Assembly: GCA_964540005.1 (NCBI GenBank)
Contig: CAZILN010000051.1
Span: forward strand, 1-6,283
DNA: 6,283 nt
Reading direction: 5' to 3'
Source: CAZILN01 sp964540005
GTDB lineage: Bacteria; Bacteroidota; Bacteroidia; Bacteroidales; SM23-62
The translations under genes and the position numbers were made by a program. The notes under the pieces are model-generated. The model did no database searches and was not told where the DNA came from. It was given only the letters and a program-made list of their open reading frames with translations. Of the stretch, positions 1 to 6,121 are shown in pieces (the first letter of the stretch is position 1; each line of letters starts with the position of its first letter).

Positions 1-2
1 GT

Positions 3-887
3 GTGGGGGCGGCAGATTACGATAACGATGGCTTTGTGGATATTTTCGTTTCCAATGACCATATGATAAACTACCTATATCATAATGAATCCGGTGAACG
101 CTTTGAGGATCATGGTATCATGTCGGGTGTGGCCTTTAACCAGGTAGGGGAAGCAACAATAAGTATGTCAGTTGATTTTGCCGATTACAATAATGATGGC
201 CTGATGGATCTTTTTGTTTCGGATGATGTTTACTGTTCTCTTTACAGGAACGAAGGCAATGGCGTATTTACAGAAATGTCTTATAATGCGGGAATAGCTG
301 TCGCATGCGGACAATTTGTGGGTTGGGCGTCATCCTTCCTTGATTATGACAATGATGGTGATAAGGATCTGTTTAAGGTAAATGGAGAGCTGAAGCATTT
401 ATACGGACAGGAAGATCAGCTTTTTGAAAATAACGGTGATGGAAAGTTTATTGATGTTTCCACGGAACGGGGTGCTTATTTCCAGCAGGAACTTGTTGGC
501 AGGGGAGCATGTTTTGGTGATTATGACAATGATGGAGATATTGATGCCTATATTGTGAACCTTAATGATCACGGGGCCTTGCTCCGGAATAACAAAGGAA
601 ATCTGAACAACTGGATAGCATTGCTTCTTATAGGTGAAACCAGCAACAGGGACGGAATTGGGGCCGTGGTAACGATTACCTGTGCTGATATGAAGCAGGT
701 TGCTCAGAAGAAAAGCTCGAGTGGCTACCTGTCACAAAATGATCCCAGATTGCATTTTGGGCTCGGCGATTGTGACATGGTGGACCGCCTTGAGGTGGTC
801 TGGCCATCAGGTATCATTCAGGTACTGGAAAATATTGAGGCAGGACAATTCTTTACCATCACGGAATCTGAATCAACAATTCCATGA
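3..887 (+). CDS. FG-GAP/VCBS repeat protein with C-terminal ASPIC/UnbV domain (CRTAC1-like), 5'-truncated
   Basis: This is the C-terminal 294 residues of a larger secreted or surface protein; the true start lies upstream of the window. The GTG at position 3 is more likely an internal valine, because it sits directly before a repeat core (the frame reads V-G-A-A-D-Y-D-N-D-G) and no signal peptide follows. Four Asp-rich calcium-loop motifs of the D-Y-D/N-N-D-G-x-x-D type are visible near residues 5-13, 61-69, 114-122 and 173-181; these are typical of FG-GAP/VCBS blades in integrin-like propellers. Residues about 215-285 match the ASPIC/UnbV domain, with R-D-G-I-G-A, S-S-S-G-Y-L-S-Q, H-F-G-L-G and V-W-P-S-G elements. 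No T9SS-type C-terminal domain follows. The family is found in exported proteins of Bacteroidota, Planctomycetota and others, usually without a defined function; calcium-dependent binding or scaffolding is an inference. The stop overlaps the next gene's start (ATGA), which suggests translational coupling. Confidence 0.9.
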   Translation: MGAADYDNDGFVDIFVSNDHMINYLYHNESGERFEDHGIMSGVAFNQVGEATISMSVDFADYNNDGLMDLFVSDDVYCSLYRNEGNGVFTEMSYNAGIAVACGQFVGWASSFLDYDNDGDKDLFKVNGELKHLYGQEDQLFENNGDGKFIDVSTERGAYFQQELVGRGACFGDYDNDGDIDAYIVNLNDHGALLRNNKGNLNNWIALLLIGETSNRDGIGAVVTITCADMKQVAQKKSSSGYLSQNDPRLHFGLGDCDMVDRLEVVWPSGIIQVLENIEAGQFFTITESESTIP

Positions 888-961
888 GACATAGAAGAGC
901 AATAATAGTAGCGGGTATTCTGATTGGCACTGGCCTGATGAGTATGTATCTGACATCATGC
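884..961 (+). other. Lipoprotein signal peptide and lipobox
   Basis: Residues 1-26 of the HzsA-related protein: a basic n-region, a hydrophobic core rich in I/G/L/M, and the lipobox L23-T24-S25-C26. Cys26 would be lipidated after signal peptidase II cleavage. It is followed by N-N-R, so there is no Asp at +2. Export to the outer membrane or cell surface is possible but not shown. Confidence 0.85.
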
Positions 962-2323
962 AATAACCGGCCATCTGATGGAACGATCATTTTTACCCGC
1001 ATACCTGTTACTAATTTCGGATCCGTGGAAGATGATGTTGTCCATCATTACCCGGGGGCACAGATTATGGCAGTTCATCCGGATAAACCGGAGGGATCTG
1101 AGAACATCCTGAGCGCTGAATTTTACTCGGCCTGCTCTCCCGGGATATCATATGACGCAAAAAAAATGTTGTTTCTGGCACAACAAAATGAAAATGATAC
1201 ATGGCAGGTCTGGGAGATGGATCTGGGAAAGGGGACCAGTACACAGATAACTGACTTTACGGAATCATGTTCGGGCCCTGCTTATCTTCCCGGAGACCGC
1301 CTTGTATTCGGGCGGCAGATGCCTGATGCAGGTACAGGATCAGGCTATGCACTGTTTACGATGAATCTGGATGGTTCGAATATCAACCGTATCACTTTTC
1401 AGCCTCATTGTGATTATTCAGCCACCATACTGCGGGATGGAAGGATATTAATGCTCAGCAGGCAGTTGTATCCTGAGACGGGACATTTAATGTACCGGGC
1501 CATGCGGCCCAATGGTACCAAAGCTGAACTGTTTTATGAGGGATCTGAAAGCAAGCACCCGGGCAAACGGGCTTACGAAACACCTGAGGGTTATGTATAC
1601 TTCATCCAATGGGAGAAGGAAGAATCCTATAAAGGGGACCTGGTCTCAGTACACCAGAACAGGCCCCTGTTTTCTGAGATAAACCATACTTCAGATATTT
1701 CCGGGGACTTCTACTCGGCTTTCCCCTTGCCTTCGGGGGATATGATAGTTTCATACCGCCCATCTGAAGAGCAGACAGCCGGACTCTACCATTTCTCTGT
1801 CCGGGATAGATCGCTTGGGGGATCAATTATTGGGTATCCGGACTACCATGTAACAGAACCTGTCCTGCTTGAGGCATATACCAGGCCCAGGCATCTTCCT
1901 GATGAAGTTAATAAAATGGAGTCTACCGGTCAGCTCTTTTGCCAGAATATCAACCTGACTGCTATGCTGGATAATACTAAGCCTGATGGCCAGGCAAAGG
2001 CAAGCAGGGTAGAGATACTTGGCATGGATAGAAGTATGGGAATTGTACCGGTAGAGGCAGATGGTTCGTTTTATCTGAAAATAATAGCTGATACTCCCTT
2101 CCGACTCCAGACACTTGATGATGATGGCCGCATTATAAACGGGCCCTCAGGTTGGCTGTGGCTGCGCCCGTTCGAGCGGCGGGGTTGTGTCGGATGTCAT
2201 GAAGATCCGGAGCTGGTACCGGAAAATTTTGTGCCTTTAGCAGTGAAAAAAGCACCAGTTTCCATCCCCATGGAGGATACCCAGGAAACAAACCTGGGTA
2301 CAGCGGTAGAAATAACTGAATAA
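884..2323 (+). CDS. HzsA-related monoheme c-type cytochrome lipoprotein with PD40/TolB-like propeller
   Basis: The 479-residue product starts with a lipoprotein signal: basic M-R-H-R-R, a hydrophobic stretch, then lipobox L-T-S-C with Cys26 as the lipidated residue. It is therefore probably membrane-anchored and extracytoplasmic. Residues about 33-330 hold propeller-type repeats of the PD40/TolB kind (S-Y-D-A-K-K-M-L-F near 89, Y-L-P-G-D-R-L-V-F near 134, L-R-D-G-R-I-L-M near 183). Residues about 375-455 form the C-terminal module: A-D-G-S-F-Y, then W-L-W-L-R-P-F-E-R-R and the single heme site C435-V-G-C438-H439, followed by E-D-P-E. This resembles the HzsA-related family, named for the hydrazine synthase alpha subunit. 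HzsA itself is larger and carries a second heme in an additional C-terminal domain, which is absent here because the protein ends 40 residues after the CXXCH. Hydrazine synthesis should not be assumed; an electron-transfer or heme-enzyme role is more cautious. The start is fixed by the signal peptide and the 4-base overlap with the preceding gene. Confidence 0.85.
   Translation: MRHRRAIIVAGILIGTGLMSMYLTSCNNRPSDGTIIFTRIPVTNFGSVEDDVVHHYPGAQIMAVHPDKPEGSENILSAEFYSACSPGISYDAKKMLFLAQQNENDTWQVWEMDLGKGTSTQITDFTESCSGPAYLPGDRLVFGRQMPDAGTGSGYALFTMNLDGSNINRITFQPHCDYSATILRDGRILMLSRQLYPETGHLMYRAMRPNGTKAELFYEGSESKHPGKRAYETPEGYVYFIQWEKEESYKGDLVSVHQNRPLFSEINHTSDISGDFYSAFPLPSGDMIVSYRPSEEQTAGLYHFSVRDRSLGGSIIGYPDYHVTEPVLLEAYTRPRHLPDEVNKMESTGQLFCQNINLTAMLDNTKPDGQAKASRVEILGMDRSMGIVPVEADGSFYLKIIADTPFRLQTLDDDGRIINGPSGWLWLRPFERRGCVGCHEDPELVPENFVPLAVKKAPVSIPMEDTQETNLGTAVEITE
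2186..2200 (+). other. Heme c attachment site CXXCH (C435-H439 of the HzsA-related protein)
   Basis: The codons TGT-GTC-GGA-TGT-CAT encode C-V-G-C-H, the covalent heme c attachment motif. It is the only CXXCH in this protein and lies in the conserved C-terminal module, in the context R-R-G-C-V-G-C-H-E-D-P. Holoprotein formation needs a cytochrome c maturation system encoded elsewhere. Confidence 0.9.
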
Positions 2324-2325
2324 TC

Positions 2326-4362
2326 ATGCGGATTTATAGTAAAATAATCCTTTTATCTGGTTTGTTGTTTGTTCTTGGTCTGCTGATCATGATACCGGGT
2401 AAAAAGTGGGCAAGAATGCATGTACACTACATTACTGCGGTGGATGACCATCCCCTGAACTGCCTTCGTTGCCATATGTATACACAGAAGGAAGGACTTA
2501 TAGCGAAATTGATAAATGAAGACTATTTATCGCCATATAATATGGCCGTTTCGCCCGATGGGAGCAGACTGTACGTGATTGCACAGGAAGGAAATGCCCT
2601 GCTGGTGGTTGATACTGAGACAGAGAAGGTCCTTGACAAAATAAAAGTTGGTGAACGGCCACATAGTGTGGTTATTAAAAGCGATGGGAACACAGCATAC
2701 GTGAGTAACCAGTGGTCCGATAATATCTATGAAATTGACCTTTCCCTGGCTGAAGTCACGGATACCTTATATTCAGGCGGCGGACCGGCCGGCCTGGTAC
2801 TGAGCCATGATGAACAGTTTCTGATCGTAGTGGATTCATATTCATCTGAAGTTTCCTTCGTCGATCTGAAAACAGGTTCCGAAACAAGGAGATTGATGGC
2901 TGGCAATAATCCTGTGGCAGCAGATATATCCCCCGACGGTGACCTTGTTTATATATCCAGCAGAAGGACCCTGCCCAAACCTTACCTGACACAACCCATT
3001 ACCGAGGTGACTGTGATCGATGTAGGCAGGCAAAGGGTCAGGGAGCGCCTGGTATTTAAGAATGCCTACATGATGGAAAATATTGCCTTTACACCTTCCG
3101 GTGATCTGGCACTGACCACACTAATCCGCCCAAAAAACCTTATACCATCCATACAGGTAGAAAAGGGATGGATGATGACCCATGGCATAGGCATCATTGA
3201 ACCCGGCAATGAGGGGAGGCTGGTTCAGCTTATAACAGATGAACCTAATGCCTATTTTTCTGATCCTTTTGATATCGTAATCACACCGGACGGACAAAAA
3301 GCCTTTGTAAGTCATTCAGGGGTTGATTTTATAACAGCCATAGATCTGGCTGCCGTCCGTACACTGCTTGCCACTTCAAGCCAGGAGGAACTTGACACCT
3401 ATTCAAATCACCTGGGAATCAGCAGCCGGTATGTAATGAAACGCATTCCGACAGGTTCCAATCCCAAAGGCCTTATCCTGTCACCTGACGGGAACTATCT
3501 CTATGTGGCTGAAAGGCTCGAGGACAGGATTGCTGTCATTAGCACCGGGGAAATGGAGACCATCAGGACCCTGGAGCTGGGAGGCCCTTCCAGGATCACT
3601 GTGGCACGAAAGGGGCGCAGGATCTTTAATAATTCGGGAGGTACTTTCCAGAATCAGTACGGTTGCTATACCTGCCATCCCGATGCACATGAAGATGGAC
3701 TGGTATACAACATGGCCGGAAAAGATATGGGCCGGAACCTGGCCAATACACAGACACTGCATGATATCGGGGATATACCCCCCTATAAATGGAACGGGAA
3801 GAACTCCAGTGTTTACAAACAGGACGGGATGCGGTTCTCGACCATTCTCACAAGAACCGAAGCTTTTGATTATGATGAGCTGGATGCTCTTGTAGCTTAT
3901 ATAATCACCGGCATTAAAAATCCTCCTAATTTAAGATACAATCCGGAGGGTAAATTAACCGAGGCACAGAAAAGGGGCAAGAAGATCTTTTACCGCACTC
4001 ATGATAATTTCGGTAATGAGATCCCGGAGGGGAACAGGTGTGTTACCTGCCATCCACCACCCGATTTTACCAATATGAAGATGGCCGATATAGGTACCCT
4101 GGCTGATACAGATGACCCGATGCTGTTTGATGCGCCCCAATTGAATAATGTATATGAGTCGGCTCCCTACCTGCATGACGGGCGTGCCGCTACGCTTGAG
4201 GAAATATGGACAAAGTACAATGACAACGACGAACATGGTGTAGCCAATGACATGATGAAAGACCAGCTTAATGACCTGGTGGAATACCTGAAATCTTTAA
4301 GAGATGCCAAATATTATATGGATGACGTTGAAGCTTATAAGGCCGACATTGACCCACATTAA
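2326..4362 (+). CDS. Membrane-anchored three-heme cytochrome: YVTN beta-propeller fused to diheme peroxidase/MauG-like domain
   Basis: The 678-residue product opens with a hydrophobic segment (about residues 6-24) without an obvious cleavage site, so it is probably a signal anchor. A first CXXCH (C46-L-R-C-H50) follows directly. Residues about 68-430 form a YVTN/lactonase-like propeller with repeated S-P-D-G-x-x-x-Y-V/I and V-V/I-D strands (for example near 76, 201, 319 and 386). The last propeller strand runs into R-K-G-R-R-I-F and a second site, C447-Y-T-C-H451, followed by H-E-D-G and P-P-Y-K-W-N-G. A third site, C572-V-T-C-H576, precedes F-D-A-P-Q-L-N-N-V-Y and A-P-Y-L-H-D-G-R (H617), a hallmark of the bacterial diheme cytochrome c peroxidase/MauG family. 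The family uses the two C-terminal hemes for peroxide-dependent oxidation or electron transfer. Whether this protein has peroxidase, MauG-like or purely electron-transfer activity cannot be decided from the sequence. It starts 2 bases after the preceding stop, so it is almost certainly co-transcribed. Confidence 0.87.
   Translation: MRIYSKIILLSGLLFVLGLLIMIPGKKWARMHVHYITAVDDHPLNCLRCHMYTQKEGLIAKLINEDYLSPYNMAVSPDGSRLYVIAQEGNALLVVDTETEKVLDKIKVGERPHSVVIKSDGNTAYVSNQWSDNIYEIDLSLAEVTDTLYSGGGPAGLVLSHDEQFLIVVDSYSSEVSFVDLKTGSETRRLMAGNNPVAADISPDGDLVYISSRRTLPKPYLTQPITEVTVIDVGRQRVRERLVFKNAYMMENIAFTPSGDLALTTLIRPKNLIPSIQVEKGWMMTHGIGIIEPGNEGRLVQLITDEPNAYFSDPFDIVITPDGQKAFVSHSGVDFITAIDLAAVRTLLATSSQEELDTYSNHLGISSRYVMKRIPTGSNPKGLILSPDGNYLYVAERLEDRIAVISTGEMETIRTLELGGPSRITVARKGRRIFNNSGGTFQNQYGCYTCHPDAHEDGLVYNMAGKDMGRNLANTQTLHDIGDIPPYKWNGKNSSVYKQDGMRFSTILTRTEAFDYDELDALVAYIITGIKNPPNLRYNPEGKLTEAQKRGKKIFYRTHDNFGNEIPEGNRCVTCHPPPDFTNMKMADIGTLADTDDPMLFDAPQLNNVYESAPYLHDGRAATLEEIWTKYNDNDEHGVANDMMKDQLNDLVEYLKSLRDAKYYMDDVEAYKADIDPH
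2461..2475 (+). other. Heme c site 1 CXXCH (C46-H50), membrane-proximal
   Basis: TGC-CTT-CGT-TGC-CAT encodes C-L-R-C-H, about 20 residues after the hydrophobic anchor and just before the first propeller blade. Its position resembles the extra N-terminal heme of tri-heme membrane-bound peroxidases, which passes electrons from the quinol pool. That parallel is an inference. Confidence 0.85.
3664..3678 (+). other. Heme c site 2 CXXCH (C447-H451)
   Basis: TGC-TAT-ACC-TGC-CAT encodes C-Y-T-C-H at the propeller/cytochrome junction, followed by P-D-A-H-E-D-G. This is the first heme of the C-terminal diheme module. Confidence 0.9.
4039..4053 (+). other. Heme c site 3 CXXCH (C572-H576)
   Basis: TGT-GTT-ACC-TGC-CAT encodes C-V-T-C-H, followed by P-P-P-D-F-T. 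The signature A-P-Y-L-H-D-G-R (bases about 4162-4185) lies roughly 40 residues downstream, as expected for the second heme half of the diheme peroxidase/MauG fold. Confidence 0.9.
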
Positions 4363-4372
4363 TCAATGAATT

Positions 4373-5482
4373 ATGAAAAAAATAAACAAGCAATTACTTA
4401 GTGGAACCAGGATTTCATTTGTAGCATTGTTGATTATTTTATTATCAGCATCCTCCCCTTATGAGAAAAAAACGTTCCCGGAAGCCGGATCTATGCCTGT
4501 TTACGGGAACTGGAAGACTTTTACTAAAAAAGACGGATTACCGGACGACAAGGCATACTGTGTCCGTATTGACGGAGACAGGGTGCTGGTAGGCACAAAA
4601 GCAGGACTGGCTGTTTATGAGAACGATGAATGGCGAACATATACTGTTGAAGACGGACTGGCCCATCCGGGTGTTCTTTCCATTGATGTCAGTGAACTTA
4701 CAGGTGATGTATGGATAGGCACACTGGGAGGATTAAACCGCTGGTCTGCCGGCAGGTTCGAGACATTCACACAATTCAACTCCGGTCTGGCAAATGATGT
4801 GATCTATTCGGTCATCTGTGACGGGAAAGATGTCTGGGCGGCCACAGGAGGGGGAGCAGGGCATTATGATACCTATTCAAGAACCTGGGGTATCTACACT
4901 GAGAGGAATGCTCCCATGCATGAACCCTGGACTTATGGGGTCTGTGCCGGTGGAGGTAAAGTTTTTATTGCTGCCTGGGGAGGCGGAGTTATTGAATATA
5001 ATACGGAAACACAGAACTTCAGGGATTATGTCGATCCGGATGGTGAAATGGAGCTGGATGTATTTTCTGACGACGGAGTAGTTCATGATATTACGACCGG
5101 GGTCTCCCACGCTGATGATATTTTATGGGTAGCAACTTACTTTGGATTAAGCCGTTATGACGGAGCACACTGGAAAGGTTATTTTGACCATGACAGCGGG
5201 CTGCTCAGCAATTTTATAAACTTCCTGAAGGCTGATGGTCCTGTAGTATATCTGTGTACTGACCTGGGACTCAGCAGTTTTGATGGAAATACCTGGGTCT
5301 CATACCAGAGAAATGAAAACAATACCAAAGGGAAAGTGCTGATCACCAACGGTGACGGATCAACAGAGACAGTTGCCTCTACATCAATTTCTCATAACTT
5401 TGTCATAGGTGTCGACATACAGGGCGATGAGATATGGCTGGCAACATCCAAAGGTGTGAGCCGGGGTGAAAGACTTAACTGA
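4373..5482 (+). CDS. Exported stand-alone seven-bladed Reg_prop (two-component regulator propeller) protein
   Basis: The 369-residue product has an N-terminal signal sequence: M-K-K-I-N-K-Q, then a hydrophobic core at about 14-25 ending in L-L-S-A-S-S. There is no lipobox Cys, so a Sec-exported soluble protein is likely. Seven blade core strands of the V/I/L-W-x-G/A-T type occur near residues 71, 113, 154, 197, 251, 292 and 354, each followed by G-L-x-x-Y/W/F, with intervening W-x-x-Y/F-T and D-G-L segments. This is the Reg_prop pattern found in the sensor half of Bacteroidota hybrid two-component systems. Here the protein stops after blade 7, with no Y_Y_Y domain, transmembrane helix, kinase or DNA-binding domain. 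It has no CXXCH and no T9SS-type C-terminal tail. A ligand-binding or protein-interaction scaffold is the most reasonable inference. It starts 10 bases after the cytochrome gene. An out-of-frame ATG at 4366 gives only a very short peptide and was not chosen. Confidence 0.83.
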   Translation: MKKINKQLLSGTRISFVALLIILLSASSPYEKKTFPEAGSMPVYGNWKTFTKKDGLPDDKAYCVRIDGDRVLVGTKAGLAVYENDEWRTYTVEDGLAHPGVLSIDVSELTGDVWIGTLGGLNRWSAGRFETFTQFNSGLANDVIYSVICDGKDVWAATGGGAGHYDTYSRTWGIYTERNAPMHEPWTYGVCAGGGKVFIAAWGGGVIEYNTETQNFRDYVDPDGEMELDVFSDDGVVHDITTGVSHADDILWVATYFGLSRYDGAHWKGYFDHDSGLLSNFINFLKADGPVVYLCTDLGLSSFDGNTWVSYQRNENNTKGKVLITNGDGSTETVASTSISHNFVIGVDIQGDEIWLATSKGVSRGERLN

Positions 5483-5531
5483 TATAGCATAAATATGGCA
5501 ATAATTATTAACTTCAATTTTTACAATTAAA
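5483..5531 (+). other. A/T-rich 49-base intergenic gap, largest in the window
   Basis: This is the only spacer longer than 11 bases and is strongly A/T-rich compared with the genes. It contains a perfect 10-base palindrome (AATAATTATT, 5500-5509) but no G/C stem followed by a T-run, so no intrinsic terminator is supported. A Bacteroidota-type -7 box (TAnnTTTG) is only weakly approximated by TAACTTCA near 5509-5516, with no convincing TTTG at -33. It may hold a weak internal promoter or simply an A/T-rich translation leader for the RidA-like gene. Confidence 0.3.
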
Positions 5532-6110
5532 ATGATAGATACAAAAGAACTGCTTATTAACCTGGATGAACTGACAGATGGTGAGAGAGATGAGATGATA
5601 AAACTTGGGATCTTATCTGATGACAAACAGCTGAAAGAGTATGTATATCCCGAGATACATAATGAACGGCCGCCTATTATTAAGAAGTCCGTACATGCCC
5701 CGGATGTTATCAATGAGGCCTACAATTACAAGAAACCATCCTCATTTTCAAGAGCCCTGAGTTTTGATATGGCTGGTTATAAGGTATTGTTGATTTCGGG
5801 CACAGCCAGTGTAAGTGAGGCAGGAAAAGCAGAGCACATTGGAGATTTTAAGGCACAAACCTGGCGTACTTACCGGAATATAACAAATCTGCTGAAAGCA
5901 GAAGGAATGAGCTGGCATGATGTGGTCCGGACAACCTGCTACCTGAGGGATATAGAACGGGATTATACTGACTTCAATAAAATAAGGACTTCATTTTTCC
6001 GGTGGCTGGAACTTGATCCCCTGCCGGCCAGCACAGGGATACAGGCTATCCTCTGCTGGAATACATTACTTGTTGAGATTGAAGCCATTGCTATAAAAAA
6101 TAACCAATAA
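5532..6110 (+). CDS. RidA/YjgF/UK114-family protein with N-terminal extension and no canonical catalytic Arg
   Basis: The 192-residue product has no signal peptide or membrane segment, so it is probably cytosolic. Residues about 72-188 fit the YjgF/RidA fold: L-L-I-S-G-T-A-S near 86, G-D-F-K-A-Q-T-W near 104, N-I-T-N-L-L-K-A-E-G near 116, V-V-R-T-T-C-Y-L-R-D near 131, and the closing strand L-V-E-I-E-A-I-A-I at 180-188. Classical RidA deaminates reactive enamine/imine intermediates and depends on an Arg in a P-A-R motif. Here the equivalent segment reads P165-A-S167-T, so classical imine deaminase activity is doubtful; Arg-lacking Rid subfamilies and RidA-like folds in chorismatases are known. 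About 70 charged N-terminal residues precede the core (classical RidA is roughly 130 residues in total) and are not recognised. The gene follows the Reg_prop gene by 49 bases and precedes another exported-protein gene by 11 bases. Confidence 0.83.
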   Translation: MIDTKELLINLDELTDGERDEMIKLGILSDDKQLKEYVYPEIHNERPPIIKKSVHAPDVINEAYNYKKPSSFSRALSFDMAGYKVLLISGTASVSEAGKAEHIGDFKAQTWRTYRNITNLLKAEGMSWHDVVRTTCYLRDIERDYTDFNKIRTSFFRWLELDPLPASTGIQAILCWNTLLVEIEAIAIKNNQ

Positions 6111-6121
6111 TTATACATATT

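Noticed and set aside
3..5. GTG at position 3 as the true start of the first gene
   Set aside because: It lies directly against a calcium-loop repeat core, no signal peptide follows, and the frame is open to the window edge, so it is most likely an internal Val codon of a truncated gene.
18..545. Near-identical DNA copies such as GATTATGACAATGATGG (about 343 and 521), considered as a DNA repeat element
   Set aside because: They encode the D-Y-D-N-D-G loops of VCBS repeats in frame and are explained by protein repeat conservation.
884..2323. Calling the second gene a true hydrazine synthase alpha subunit (hzsA)
   Set aside because: The protein is much shorter, has one CXXCH rather than two hemes, and no HzsB/HzsC-like genes are adjacent; only family-level similarity is supported.
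3481..3762. Minus-strand open frame of 93 codons inside the three-heme cytochrome gene (and similar ones at 1602-1826, 2133-2327, 3955-4236 and 5384-5713)
   Set aside because: They lie largely or wholly antisense to well-supported genes, and their translations show no recognisable domain or signal peptide.
3503..3895. Plus-strand 130-codon open frame overlapping the propeller/heme junction of the cytochrome gene
   Set aside because: It is a +1 shadow of the real frame, which carries the propeller end and C447-Y-T-C-H; its own translation shows no family features. It does not indicate a frameshift, because the main frame is intact throughout.
5500..5509. Perfect palindrome AATAATTATT in the 49-base gap, considered as an operator or terminator
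   Set aside because: It is a short pure A/T palindrome in an A/T-rich spacer, so chance is likely; there is no G/C stem and no second copy elsewhere in the window to support a regulator site.
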